A stretch of 64,000 bases of DNA, taken from Bettongia penicillata ogilbyi (taxonomy: Eukaryota; Chordata; Mammalia; Diprotodontia; Potoroidae). Below are positions 12,845 to 24,879 of the stretch, one piece after another. The DNA lies in NCBI GenBank assembly GCA_023548195.1, contig JAJHZJ010000699.1, forward strand, positions 3,939,175-4,003,174, in the 5' to 3' direction. The translations under genes were made by a program, and so were the position numbers. The notes under the pieces were generated by a model. It saw only the letters and a program-made list of their open reading frames with translations. It did not search any database and was not told where the DNA came from. Position 1 is the stretch's first letter. The number at the start of each line of letters is the position of its first letter.

Positions 12845-13675
12845 TATCATTTTATAATTGATTCTATGCTGTCATTTCTTCTATTCTAAACTGCCCTATT
12901 TTGTACAACTGCTCAAGCCACATTTGTCTCTTTGCTGTGAGCTAAGTTTAGAAGTTCAGTTCTGCTGCTAATCACTGTTCTATTTTTGCTTCAAAGAAAT
13001 CTGTTATCCTCAAGGGACTCAGGTGGACACCAGGGAGTCCAGTCTACTATCTCTAACCTCGTAAGTCAACTAAAAGAACATTTCTTATTCACAGGAGTTC
13101 ACCTACCTCTGTGAGTTAGTTAAAAGAAAACTTGTTATCCTTCATAACTTTGACTCCTTGAAAATCTCAGGACATCTGTTTGTCATCTTTAAAGGTCTAC
13201 AAGCTGACCTGGTACATTTCCTCAAAATATACTATCCATCCTTGCCTGTCTTTGTACAATTCAAAAGGCTCTTATTTCCCTCCTAGAAGCCAGGAAGTCT
13301 GCTGGACTCGGTCCACTTCAATAGCCAAACAAGTTCCATAAGTCAATAAGGAATTCCTCTGTAACAGAGAGAAGGGTGGTTGCTAACCCCATAGAAGTGT
13401 CAGTCCATTCTTCATGTAACCAGGCATGTTGTCCTCACCCCGATGATGCTGCCAACACTATAACCAATTGTATTATTTTCCTCATCAATTTTATTTTTTC
13501 TTCTATCCTCATAAAAAGGAGCTGTATATCTTCCTCCGGGTCAACAACCTAACTGAGGTAGCCATTTGCCCCACTTTATTAGCAAGTTCATATTCTGCTA
13601 ATAAATGTTTAAAGCCTGGACTTCAGTGCCTCAGTTTACCTTTATTAAATTCTATTGAGACAGAAGAAATGACCT
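12845..13675 (+). mobile_element. Solo LTR inserted in L1
   Basis: Foreign sequence of about 0.83 kb interrupts L1 ORF2 between about 12836 and 13679. It has LTR-like signals in order: a TATA-like CATAAAAAG near 13510, AATAAA at 13600-13605, and a short U5-like tail with CTTTATTAAATTC. No coding content is seen. The exact TG/CA ends and the target duplication could not be fixed by eye. Confidence 0.6.
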
Positions 13676-14084
13676 TCCAGATTTGTGGAGAGGGGGAAAA
13701 TTCATGAATAAATAAGGGAAGATAATTAAACATAAAATGAACAATTCTGATTACATAAAATTAAAAAAATTTTGCACAAACAAATCTAACGCTGCTAAGA
13801 TTGGAAGAGAAAGGGTTAACTTGGAGGGAGTGGGTGAGACTGCAACAAGTTTCTCGGAAAAAGGATCTCATTTTCAAGTTATCTGAGGAATCAGATTGAA
13901 AAAATTGACAAAAGAGGAAAATAACAAATGTAGGAGGAGCTTAGGGAAAATAATGTAAATGAATACACTATTGGCAGAACTCTGAATTTTATCCATTCTG
14001 GAAAGTAGTTTTGGAACTACTCCTCCTAAGTTACCAAATTCTAACTCTTTGACCCTGCATACTCTTTGATGCGGCAATTATAAC

Positions 14085-14260
14085 TTAAAGTGTGGGAATC
14101 TGTGGCCTTGAGGCCACATGTGACCCACTAGGACCTCAAGTGTGGCCGTTTGACTGAATCCAAACTTTACAGAACAAATCCCTTTAATAAAAGAACTTGG
14201 ACTCAGTCAAAAGACTGCACCCAAGGACCTAGAAGGACATACATAGCCTTGAGGCCACAC
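14085..14260. mobile_element. Palindromic non-autonomous hAT element (copy 1)
   Basis: The left arm GGCCTTGAGGCCACATGTGA and the right arm ATAGCCTTGAGGCCACAC are inverted relatives. AACTTTACAGAACAAATCCC and AAAAGAACTTGGACTCAGTC lie near the centre. It matches copy 2 at 49462-49664. The right terminal bases (TTCCCCACCCCTG-like) are missing. It sits inside L1 3' sequence. Confidence 0.75.
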
Positions 14261-14691
14261 AAAGAGATTAAAGAAAGGGGAAAGATTTTATTTATACAAA
14301 AATGTTTGTGACAGCTCTTTTTGTAGTGGCTAAGAACTGGAAACTAAGATAGTGCCTATCAATTGAAGCACGGCTGAATAAATTATAGTATATTAATATA
14401 GTGGAATACTATGTTATTGTAAGAAATGACAAAATAAATACTTGCCGTGAAACCTGGAAAGACTTGTGTGAATGGATGCAGAATTAAGTGAACAGGACAA
14501 GGAGAACAGTTGATTCTATAGCATCTGTTTTGTAAAAACAAACAATTCTGCAAGACTTACAAACTTTAAATAACACAAAAATCTCCCATGATTCCAGAGG
14601 TCAAATGGGGAAGAATGCTACTTTCCTCATAACAAAGAGGTAACAGATCAGTACATAGAAAGAGACTTATTTTTGGACATGGTCAATATGG

Positions 14692-14722
14692 GTATTGTGT
14701 GTGTGTGTGTGTGTGTGTGCGC
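14692..14722. repeat. (TG)n microsatellite
   Basis: About 13 TG units followed by CGCGC. Confidence 0.9.
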
Positions 14723-14729
14723 GCAACCA

Positions 14730-15420
14730 TGCCCATTCATTAGAAGAGTTTTTATATGGTTGTATAAGCCTTGCTTTGACCATTGCTGGTGGAGGAACTC
14801 TCTTCCACTGGGTCACAGACCCAGGAGACCCGGCCGTGGCTTGGTCAGCGGCTCAAGTATCTGAGGGATGCTATAGGAGGGGGATTCCCTGGAATGAGGT
14901 ACAGAGTTCAAGCCCTCAGCTCTTGTTCTCTTTGGTGAAGGAAGGGGGTTCTGCTTTCAAAAGTGCATCTAACAAGGGCTCTAATCCCATACTAGGAGTC
15001 AAAGCTAAGCATATCTAAGAACTTCACTTTGATTCTGAAAGGAAAGGATGACTCCAGAGGTCATTACAGGAGATTTTATTAGTGGCATATTGACATTCCC
15101 ACCACCAGGGGCCTATGGTAGATGTAAGCAAGGTCCAGGGGCACAAGTAGCAAAATCAATGGGTAGGTGTAGGGGGAGGTCAGGGGCCCACTGGAGGACT
15201 TAGGTAATGATATCAGTGGGATAGAGGAGTTAATTAATTACCAGACATCAGGGACTGCCAGTGATTGCCCTGCTCACCGGGAATTTGAGTAGTTTTCATG
15301 AAGATCTTCAAGGACATTTCCTGCCCATTGGCATGGTAGTGGAAGCTTTACTCCTTGAGTAAGTGAAAGCCTCCTTTAACTCTAAATACTGACCTTGTAA
15401 GAGCTAAAACAGCACACTTG
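14730..15420. other. Unassigned repeat-like sequence
   Basis: GC-richer than its surroundings. Open frames on plus (14673-14864, 14695-15018) start inside the TG repeat and match nothing I know. AATAAA on the minus strand near 15070-15080 could belong to a degraded LTR, but this is weak. Confidence 0.3.
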
Positions 15421-15422
15421 AG

Positions 15423-16039
15423 GGCTGCTAGCCCAGGTTCACTCTTGCTCTGGTTGGACATTAAAGACACTGAAAGGGGTTAATAATCTCCCTTTATTCT
15501 ATCTAGCTTGCTCAGAAGAGGATTGCTGACGATGACAGCACAACTCTTATAGCATTCCCTAATCACCCTTCTCACAGGGGCCGGTGAGAAGGGGGGGCAA
15601 CTACCCATATGTCTCAATGGCATCAGTCGAGACAGGCACAGCTTGTGCTTCCCCTAAATCCCATCAAGCCTCAATGGGGGCCAGTTGAGGCACACACAGC
15701 ATTTGTGCATTCAGCCCTAAGGGTTCCCCATTTATTGTCTAGTGATCACCTATTTTATAAGCCAACAGACAAAGAAGGCATATTGCCAACAATAGCCTCA
15801 CAAGTTTACATCACCTCATCCCTGTCTGCAGTGGATATTTATGTTATTTGCCATTATATAACTATACACAAGCATGGTGGAGATGTTTTCAACCATAACT
15901 GTGGGAACTCATATCTAGTGCTTGGGAACTATTGATTGTTATGGCCATGGATCCTGGGAAACTGAACTCAGAAATAATAACAAAAATTCCCTTTACACAC
16001 ACTAAAGTACACCTTCCTTACACTAAAATTCACCTCACA
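15423..16039 (-). mobile_element. LTR-like repeat, copy A
   Basis: About 600 bp closely related to 21473-22122 in the same orientation. On the minus strand it begins TGTGAGGTGAATTTTAGTG. It has GGAATGCTATAAGAG as a TATA-like box near 15.55 kb, AATAAAGGGAGATTATTAAC as poly(A) signal and R/U5 near 15.49 kb, and ends at GCTAGCAGCC. This order fits an LTR. No primer-binding site or target duplication was found. Confidence 0.6.
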
Positions 16040-18207
16040 TGCAGACCTATACAGGATTAATTAGGCATAAAAAGAATCTGGTAATTATCCAGGTAGGTAC
16101 TCAGAACTAGCCAGACTACTCTTATCTGAGAATCTGTAGTACTCTGTGAGTATCCTGAAGTTGGAGCCTAACCCAGCCAAGTCACCCTTGGTCTTGGCAT
16201 AGGTTTTAGGCCTGAGGACTCAGTAGTCCAGAGAGCTAGGGGGCTGTTTACCCTTGGTCCAGAAGCTTGAATGGGTTATAACTAACTTAGTTGCCCTGAT
16301 CCACAAACAAGTAATCTCCTCAGACCAGTCACCTGAGAGTTTGGTGGATGGCACTACAATTATTTAAAATTAATTTGGTCAGAGCTTTCTTTCACTTCCT
16401 CTTTTTTTTCCTTCCTTTATTGTATTTCTCCCTTCAACCCTCCCATGATTTCTGGAGATAAGGGCACGCAGTAAGGTTGTAAAAAACTGGCTTCAATTTC
16501 AGAAGTTTTCCCTGTGCACAAGATTATATTTACCTTGGAGATTTTGAAGGGGAACACACAGCTGAGCCATACAGACTACTATAAAAAAAATCACAAAACT
16601 ACAATTCTGATAGTAACTCTCCTCCCCAGATAAGCAGGAACTTATTCCCACTGATCTTTTGATTAGACTTTCAGTGGGAGACAGGAGCAATAAAGTTTTA
16701 GAATAGGGAGGGAAAACAATGATAAGTAATATTTGGCATTAAATCAATAAACTTGGAAACTTCAGAAATAAGAATTAAAATCGCAAATGCTGTAACATTT
16801 GACTCTACAGACTCTCCATTCACAGGTCCTTCTGCTTTCATTTGGAGGATTTTTTAAGGGTTATTTTGGGGGGAGCAGTGGTGGGTAGGTGGGAGGCCAT
16901 TGAGAACTAAGCCAAGAACTGTACAGTAAAGTTAACATTGTTTTAGTTGGGCATTTTTTTGTTTGGAACGCTAATTTCTTTTCAGAATTCTTTATGCAAA
17001 GTAGACTTTGTCAAATGCAACTTTACATAAGGCAAAAATTATACTTTTTTTTTAAAATGGTTGATCTAGCGTGTCAAATTGATAGGTGGATGAAATTATT
17101 TTCTATATAAGATGGTCTAGAAATGCATTTATTTGAACTGACATTATTTGACTAATGACAAGTTTTGTGTTATATTTTCAAAACCCACAATGTTATTTAT
17201 GGTATTATTGACTTCTGTTTTTCTTATATTATGACTTTGGAAAAATAATTGTATAAGAAATACTGCTCATTTGAAAAATGATACCCAGAGTGAGATGAAA
17301 TTTTATCATGAGAAAATTAACTCTTTTTTTGGTCAGAATGCTGTGAAATTATAAATTTTAGGTTATTGCTTACTAGAGAATGTTGGGCTTTAGAAGCCCC
17401 AAAGAGGGAAGTTATGGGGAAAACTTCATCATAGCAATCATTTATAACTTTATGTTGTTATAATCTTTCATTGTGATAACCTTTATTGGAATGCTTGAAC
17501 CTTACCCAAGTCTTCTGTTTAGATCACACCCAAAGTTTGTGCTTTGACCTGGATCTCACCTCATTAAAATGCATTTCAAGCAATCCACATACCTGATGTG
17601 GAAAATACCTTTACACAGAGATTCATAAAGGAAAGTTGCCTTATCAAGGGAAAAAAGGAAAAAGTGATTTGTTCCCCTGATCTGAATCTTCAAAATTCAG
17701 TATCCATACTACGCATATCATGCAGGCAAGCACAAATACCAGCTAGCCTGGATGTATTCAGGAGTCTGTCTATCTGGAAATGAGAAAGGGATGCGAGGAG
17801 GGAACATACACAGCAAAGTGTACAAAATTAGATATAGTACAGTCAAATGAACAGAAAGGAAAAAAGAATCTACTTATACTCATCCATTCTAAAATGATTA
17901 AACAATAAATTGGACATTAACATATTTTAGTATTTTATTTGACAGTTCAGTAGCAATATGAATTCATCTTTAAGAAAAGATTGTTGGTCAATTTTATGCT
18001 TAAAAGTATAAAAATTGTTCTCCATTCTAGATGAGAGGGAAAAAACATATAGGAATCATTTTTTCAGATACATAGCATCTTGTCAGGGTTCTCTTTCAGC
18101 TTCTGCACACATTGGTGGACCAACTACTTCTTACCTCAGGATTCTAAAGGTAACCCTGAGGGGTTAAAGAATATTGTTCATGACCTCCCATGCAGTATAC
18201 TCCCCAT
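16040..18207. other. AT-rich intergenic, nothing recognised
   Basis: No convincing coding frame, RNA gene or repeat family. It lies between the LTR-like copy and the ATP5MC2 pseudogene. No gag/pol motifs are seen, which argues against this being a proviral interior. Confidence 0.4.
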
Positions 18208-18218
18208 AATATTTATTT

Positions 18219-18902
<684 letters not shown>

Positions 18903-18913
18903 TAATATTTATT

Positions 18914-19590
18914 AACCAGGGGATATCAATTAGTTTTTACAAAGGAATATTTACTGTATAACAAGAACATTTGACAACCTGGGAGTACATTCTCCACGTC
19001 TCCACATTCAGTGTCTGGAGAGAGGGGGCTCAAACTTGAGGCAAAAAGATACTGAGGAACATATGTGAGAAATATGTGGAACAAGAGGTTCTTTATGAAT
19101 ACATTTTTTCCTTCTGGGACTTCCCACCAAGTTCCCTATTAAGTGTTGTATTGCTGATAAACAAGTTGCTCTTGTGCTCAACTGGGCTAGCATCTTCTAG
19201 GGTGTAGTGTCTCAAATAACGGGTCAATCCACTCTTGGGATAGATCAAACTGGTTATTCAAGTTTGTCCTGATTCCTCACTAGATTTGCCTACTCCTACC
19301 ATGGGCTCCAGAAGAGCCTCTGTGGAACTCCAGATATGTGTCCAATATGCATTGGACATATGGATATCAAATTTTAAAAATAATTCTATCAGTTTGCTGA
19401 GAATGAATGGATGGTGGTGAAGGAAGAGTGAAATGAGAGACCGGCCATTGAGGGTCTAGCACTTAGAGCATGTACAATATACCGTGCCTGGTTCCATGGA
19501 GGTTTGGTAAGCCTTTGTAAAAGTTCCCATGTGGCTGTGAATGCTTATTACTAGTATTTCTTTTGTGTTTTTTATTTTCTTATGTATGAA
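18914..19590. other. Intergenic, nothing recognised
   Basis: No gene, RNA or known repeat seen. A pyrimidine-rich stretch (19555-19585) precedes the reading frame described next. Confidence 0.4.
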
Positions 19591-19601
19591 TGAATATCCT
19601 G

Positions 19602-20000
19602 ACATGGGAGAGCCCAAGCAACTGGTAATACTAGGAGATCCATCAAAGTCACCTGAAGACCCAGAGCCAGAGGCAGGAGCAGCCAAGTTTGGTGAGGAGC
19701 CATTGGGAGACGTAACTGGCCCATCTTAGCTTGAATTTGACATGTACTTGGTTCAAACTCCTGGGTCCTATGGGGATCAGTTCTGGCATGAAATGGAGAA
19801 CAAACAGAAGAGGAACCCCCAGCCTCATTTCTTGGAGACAGCGCAAAAGCAGGGATAGGAAAACCCTTCCTCTCTCACTGATTCAGTTTACGACAGCTTC
19901 TGGACAAAGAAAAGACTTACTGCTGAAAAGACCGCAACAAAGAATGGCTGGAAAAAGAGCAGCCAAAAACTGAAGCAAACAGCTTGGCATTGCCAGTTGT
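19602..20000 (+). pseudogene. Unrecognised broken reading frame
   Basis: One frame stays coding-like for about 130 codons with only two stops (TAG at about 19728, TAG at about 19857). It starts at ATG 19602 and ends with TAA near 20000. Text includes KSPEDPEPEAGAAKFGEEP, FDMYLVQTPGSYGDQFW, SSLTDSVYDSFWTKKRL and NGWKKSSQKLKQTAWHC. The acidic, then Lys-rich composition and the persistence of the frame suggest a decayed exon or retrocopy. I do not recognise the parent and assign no function. Confidence 0.4.
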
Positions 20001-20099
20001 AAATACATAGGCAGCCAATGAAAGGAGGCTAACATTCCCCGCCCTCTGCACATACACCTGTGGTAGGAGACATAAGCCTCCATGTGCCCAAGATAAGTC

Positions 20100-20118
20100 T
20101 GTAGATAGATAGATAGAC

Positions 20119-20183
<65 letters not shown>

Positions 20184-20370
20184 TAGATTAACTATAGATA
20201 TATACACATATGTATGTGTGCATTGAGAGATACATATTTGTGTGTGTGTATATATGTAGATAGATGTAAAGATATACATATATACACATATACATATCCA
20301 TTTTTGAGTGTATCGAGAGAGATAGCACATGTGTGTATGTGTGAGTGTGTGCAGTAGTAGTAGTAGTATC
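20100..20370. repeat. Compound (GATA)/(GA)n and (CATA)/(TG) microsatellite cluster
   Basis: GATA units run into about 75 bp of (GA)n with occasional AAAG. After this come mixed TATA/CATA, TG and (AGT)n tracts to 20370. Open frames here are translated simple repeats. Confidence 0.9.
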
Positions 20371-20399
20371 CCTTGGGCAACCCCTAAAATCAAAGGATA

Positions 20400-21470
20400 T
20401 GTTTCCTATGGGATGGCTGCCATGGTATTCTCTGGGTCCCCACTCTTAAAACTATAGTACACACATCCTTGACAGCATGTTTACCATTTGGTAGTTTAGG
20501 TGGAAATCACAATGAACTCAAAGCAAAATATTTTACTGAAATGACATTGTGAGAAATGTAGAAGCAAAGTCTATTAGGGATTGACCAGATGGTGGGTTTT
20601 AATTTTAAAAGCCTCCTTGAGAAACTCAGAAAGGTGGTGCCTGACTAACATCTTTACCTAGGAAAGGCAGAAATTTGAGGTAGTGAGAGAGAAATCTTTC
20701 ACAGCCAAGGCAAGGGGGCATCTCAAGTTCCTCACCAGACTGAATTGTTTAATTTTTAAGAATAAATCTTTCTGATACTTGTTGGAGTGTACCCATGGCA
20801 ACCCTAAAATTTCAGCAGAGAGAAAACTACTCTCACCCACCCAACTAGACCTTTTTATGACCCCAAGGTGACAAGGAGGTCTGAGTCAGGATATGGCTCT
20901 CATTAAGATGAAAAAACGTGAGTCAGACCCTAGTATCACTGGTAAAGGAAGAAACGCTTTCTAATCTGAGAGCCATCAAGGTTAAGCATATATTTTCTTA
21001 AGGGAATCTTAAGCACACTCCAAGCATCTTGAAGTTCCTCTCAAAGGTCTATATTCAATATACCTCATTTCAGAGAAATCCTCTATTTCAAGGACTATTT
21101 GTATGAGTTTTCAGGTAGGTGGCTCAAGTAGTTTAATATCTTTACAAAACAATTCAGAAATTATGCTTGGTATCAAAAACTGAATAAAATCAGTTTTCTA
21201 TGACTTTAACATGGATATTGATATAGTAGTATATCTTTATACTGACAGGCTGTGTGCCTTCAACTAGACCTCCCTTTGCTTGCCAAGCTGGCCTTCGGAG
21301 ATGGCACTATTCTCCTGGTTCCAATACATTAATGTGCTACTTTTGTCAATTTCAGGTATACTGGTTCAAAACACGCCTACTTTGTGTAATACAATTTACA
21401 ATTAGTGTCAGTTTTCTTAATGGCATTGTGTAGGATACTTAGTATAAGACAGAAAAAACTAGCATACAGG
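20400..21470. other. Intergenic, nothing recognised
   Basis: No supportable gene or repeat family. Confidence 0.4.
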
Positions 21471-21472
21471 AT

Positions 21473-22122
21473 GGCTGCTAGCACAAGTTCACTTTTGATC
21501 TGGTCAGACAGGGAGACAGCTTTGGAGGGGTTAATAATCTCACTTTATTCTAGTGTAGTCTTCTCACAAGGGTTGCTGATAATGGGAACACCAACTCCTT
21601 CTGCATTCCCTAACCACCCTTCTCACAGGGGCCAGCAAGAAGGGGGGGCAACGACCCCTACAACTTGATGAGGTCAGTCAAGACAAGCACAGCTTGTGCT
21701 TCCCCTAAGTCCCCTCAAGTTTCAATGGGGTCCAGTTGAGGCAAACACAGATTCCCCTCAAGCCTTGATGAGGGCCAATTAAGGCACACACAGCATTCAA
21801 CCCAAAGGGTTCCCCACTCACTGACCAGTGCCTACCTGCTTTACAGGGCAAAAGAAAAAGAAGGTATATTGCCAGCAATAGTCTCACAAGTTTATATCAT
21901 CTTACTGTTATAGCTCACCGCTCAGCTGCAGTGGATATTTACAATTTAAGCACAAATGTTTGTATTATTTATCATTATATAATACTTCACAAGTGTGGTG
22001 GAGGTGTTTACAAGTCATGAGCCCGGAAAAATAGTGATTATTATGGTCATATATCCTGGGAAACTAAACTTTAATAAAGAATAAAAAAATCCACCTTACA
22101 TGGCACTAAAATCTACCTTACA
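21473..22122 (-). mobile_element. LTR-like repeat, copy B
   Basis: Related along its whole length to 15423-16039, in the same orientation. Shared blocks (plus) include CTTCTCACAGGGGCC, AAGGGGGGGCAAC, GCACAGCTTGTGCTTCCCCT and CTGCAGTGGATATTTA. The minus strand begins TGTAAGGTAGATTTTAGTG and carries AATAAAGTGAGATTATTAAC. It differs by a local duplication of a roughly 45-60 bp unit around 21710-21800 (CAATGGGGTCCAGTTGAGGC, then GATGAGGGCCAATTAAGGC). Confidence 0.6.
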
Positions 22123-23575
22123 CTCTGCAAAAGTTAACCTTGTTTAAATCTAAACCCTGTTCAAGATATTCTAGGCAAGTGCAACTTAACTAATTACTGA
22201 ACCTGGAGAGGACAACATCCTCTGAAGAAAGCACAAGGTATAAGATGAAGTAATATTCAGTCTGGGATAGTCAGCTAGCCTTGCTTACTTAATGGGAATC
22301 TATCAAATACCCAGACCTCTTAAGATGGTGTCTTAATGTGGAGAATGCGGAAGGTATAGAGGATGCTAGAGAGCTGCTTCTGAGAGAATCTTGAGATTCC
22401 AGAGAATGCATGGACATTTAGTACGTGGTTCTGGTTTGGATAACCCACGGTGAAGGGGAGGCTCTCTCATCAGCTTCGGAGGCATTCAAAAAGTCATGTC
22501 AGTTTTGGCTACTTTCTCTGCTTCATTGTCCACAGCTCTGCTCTGTTAGCTAGTAGAGAGTAAACTGTGAGGGGAAACACCTCAGGGCTTTCTTCCCTTC
22601 TAAAGTCATATGATACTCCCAGAAATGGGGTTTCTGTAGTCTATGTGTTCTTTTCAGTTCTAGGTGCAGAGAGTGGAATCTCTCCTGGCTCAGGGGGGTG
22701 AGTTACAGGAATCTGGGAGTCAGAATCCAGGCTGGGTCTTCCAGCTAGACAAGTATTGATGCCTTGAGGAGTTACAATCAACCTTTGGGAGTAACTTTTT
22801 GGACTTCAGCCCAGTAAAAGGACTCATTCAGCAGTGATGTCATATTTGGAGATGAACTTGGTGGCACTACTACTACGTCTGAAACAAACTAAGCTGAGAA
22901 TTGAAGTCCCCCTCCCTTAAGACCAAAGAAGGGGGGAATGGGAGGAGTGGGAAGCTTTTGCCCCCACTGTTGGGGGAAATATCGGTACATTTGCTCTTGC
23001 TATATATTTCCAGCGAATATTTCCTTTGTAAATGTTACCCAATGTTAAGTGGTTAAATGTAACTGAGGGTGGTGTTAGTAACGGGGCCACAAAAAATGGG
23101 GGAAATAGTTGCTCGAGTCGAAAGTCTATGACAATAGAAGATACACAAAATCCTCTGGGCACCTGAGAATCTTGAGGGGAAAATGTACCCTGATTGCCTC
23201 TGAGAGGGTGCTGCCAGAAAATGCTGTGTTACACTTAATTTAAGCAAAGTCTGGATGGAGGGCTTTCATTACTTTCAAATTATATTGGGACTTAATCATT
23301 GAAGTCTTCAATATGAAGTTAGGTTACAGGATGGAGACAGGGTAGAACAGGGGATTTTTTTCTGGATCTATCTAATTTACTAAAGTGTATAGGGGATGGC
23401 ATAGCCCCTGTTAATGGACCCAAGCCATGTGTAATACCTAGTGCTTTGGGACTATCTTCTGAATAGCCAGCAAAGCCTAGAGCTCCACTCTACCAAGTGT
23501 GGCTCCTTTTAAATAACACTTAAATCTTAACTGCACTCAGTTCTGGCTGGAGCCAGCTGCTAAAAGCACAAGCTT
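22123..23575. other. Intergenic, nothing recognised
   Basis: No gene or repeat I can name. There is no polypurine tract next to the LTR-like copy B and no retroviral motif. Confidence 0.35.
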
Positions 23576-23578
23576 GCT

Positions 23579-23995
23579 GATGTGGTATCGTTAGAATTTG
23601 CCTTCTTTACTCTGAGAAGGTCTCTTGTTACCGATCATGTTCTTTGACACAATTGCCCCTCTCTTGACATGACAGCCGCCATGACAGGCTCTTTGTTTGA
23701 AAACTGTATTTTGTATCTATGTAAACCTGGGTCTCCTATAGTGCTCTGCTTTCAACTGGAACGTATATCCCACTGCTTATCCAGGGAACCACCCTACATG
23801 CTGTTTCATAGTGTATATTCCATAAAGCAATTCACAGAGAAAGTGGGAATAAAGGCGGGCACATGGAACTCTATCCCTGACTGAGTTGTCTGGTCCATAC
23901 TTTCCTATACTGTTTATCTATATCAATAAATCATTTCGATTCACCTTAATGCTGTTGCATGTCATTCACATGAATTCACACACACCTAAATTTCC
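23579..23995 (+). mobile_element. Possible solo LTR
   Basis: The layout is LTR-like: CCATAAAGCAATTC, then ATCAATAAATCATTTCG (AATAAA near 23926) and a CA-rich end at CACACACA. There is no second copy in the window and no confirmed target duplication. Confidence 0.33.
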
Positions 23996-24411
23996 ATGAC
24001 AATGTTGTTAACCAAGGACAGAGCAAAATAAATTGTCTGGATCATCTATCTTCACTTCCTATGGCAGAATAACTGTCTTAATTTGAGGTGGACAAACATG
24101 TGAGTGTGTAAACTAGCGCAAACTAGGATTTGAGCACAAATATCTGGTGTATTTTGTACAGGAAAACTGGGAGAATGAGATCAAGCACTTTCTGATATTT
24201 TATGAGACCATATCTAGCGATCAAGACTTGGAAACAATTATCTATGACTATTTATATACTTCTCTCTCTAGTTCATGGAGTTTCTGGTGGTTTGTAGAAC
24301 TGAAAAGTATCTGATATTTAGGATAACTCTGCAAGATATCTTATTGACTCTGAATGACACTGGCAACTATATAGCGCTCTGATACAAATTCATGCCACTG
24401 CAGGCATCCTC

Positions 24412-24675
24412 AAGGGCAGGTAGGTGGCACAGCAAATAGAGTGCCAGGCCTGGACTCAGGAAGACCCATCTTCCTAAGTTCAAATCTGGCCTCAGACACT
24501 TACAAGCTGTGTGACCCTAGGCAAGTCACTTAACCCAGTTTACCTCAGTTTCCTAATCTGTAAAATCAACTGGAAGAGGAAATGGCAAACCATTTCATAT
24601 TTTTGCCAAGAAAACCTTAAGGGAAGTCAGAAAGATTCAGAAATGACTGAAAAACAACTGAAAACAAAATAACAA
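24412..24675 (+). repeat. MAR1-type SINE with RTE-like 3' end
   Basis: Head GTGCCAGGCCTGGACTCAGG, then GTGTGACCCTAGGCAAGTCA. The tail reads AAATGGCAAACCATTTC, TTGCCAAGAAAACC and AACAACTGAAAACAAAATAA. Same family as 9490-9772. Confidence 0.82.
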
Positions 24676-24721
24676 AAGTGGCATCTGAAATATAAGATGT
24701 GCAGACTGCAGCTTTTTAAAT

Positions 24722-24872
24722 AACATAGTTTGCTTTTTATCTTAATTTAATATTTTATTTTTTCCCAACTACATGTAAAAGCAATTTTAACATTATTTTT
24801 CAAGTTTTGAGTTCCAAATTATAGTTTGTTTTTAGTGGAAAACATTCCACCACCCTAAACAAGGTGAAGGTG
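24722..24872 (-). mobile_element. L1 3'-end fragment
   Basis: The minus strand reads TTTGGAACTCAAAACTTG, then CTTTTACATGTAGTTGGG and AAAAAATAAAATATT. This is the marsupial L1 3'-UTR terminus also seen at 63.9 kb. Confidence 0.7.
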
Positions 24873-24879
24873 AGGAAAG

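Larger units (their letters stand above)
11932..14690 (+). mobile_element. L1 LINE (ORF2 3' half and 3' UTR), interrupted
   Basis: The plus strand follows marsupial L1 ORF2 in order. The blocks are 11932-12225 (AATTGGAGAAATATTAGTGGC, then TCCCATATCAATAAAACTACC), about 12440-12836, about 13679-14085 (AACAATTCTGATTACATAAA, then GCACAAACAAATCTAACGCT) and 14262-14640 (ATGTTTGTGACAGCTC, then CATGATTCCAGAGGTC). Three later insertions separate the blocks: a MIR, an LTR and a hAT palindrome. No open ORF2 remains. The 3' end is near the (TG)n tract at 14.69 kb. Confidence 0.78.

Noticed and set aside
14673..15018. Plus-strand frames beginning VCVCVC
   Set aside because: The start lies in a (TG)n microsatellite and the rest has no match or coding signal.
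19917..20393. 158-residue minus-strand frame with HTHTH and SLSLS runs
   Set aside because: Translation of (GA)n and (CA/TA)n microsatellites.
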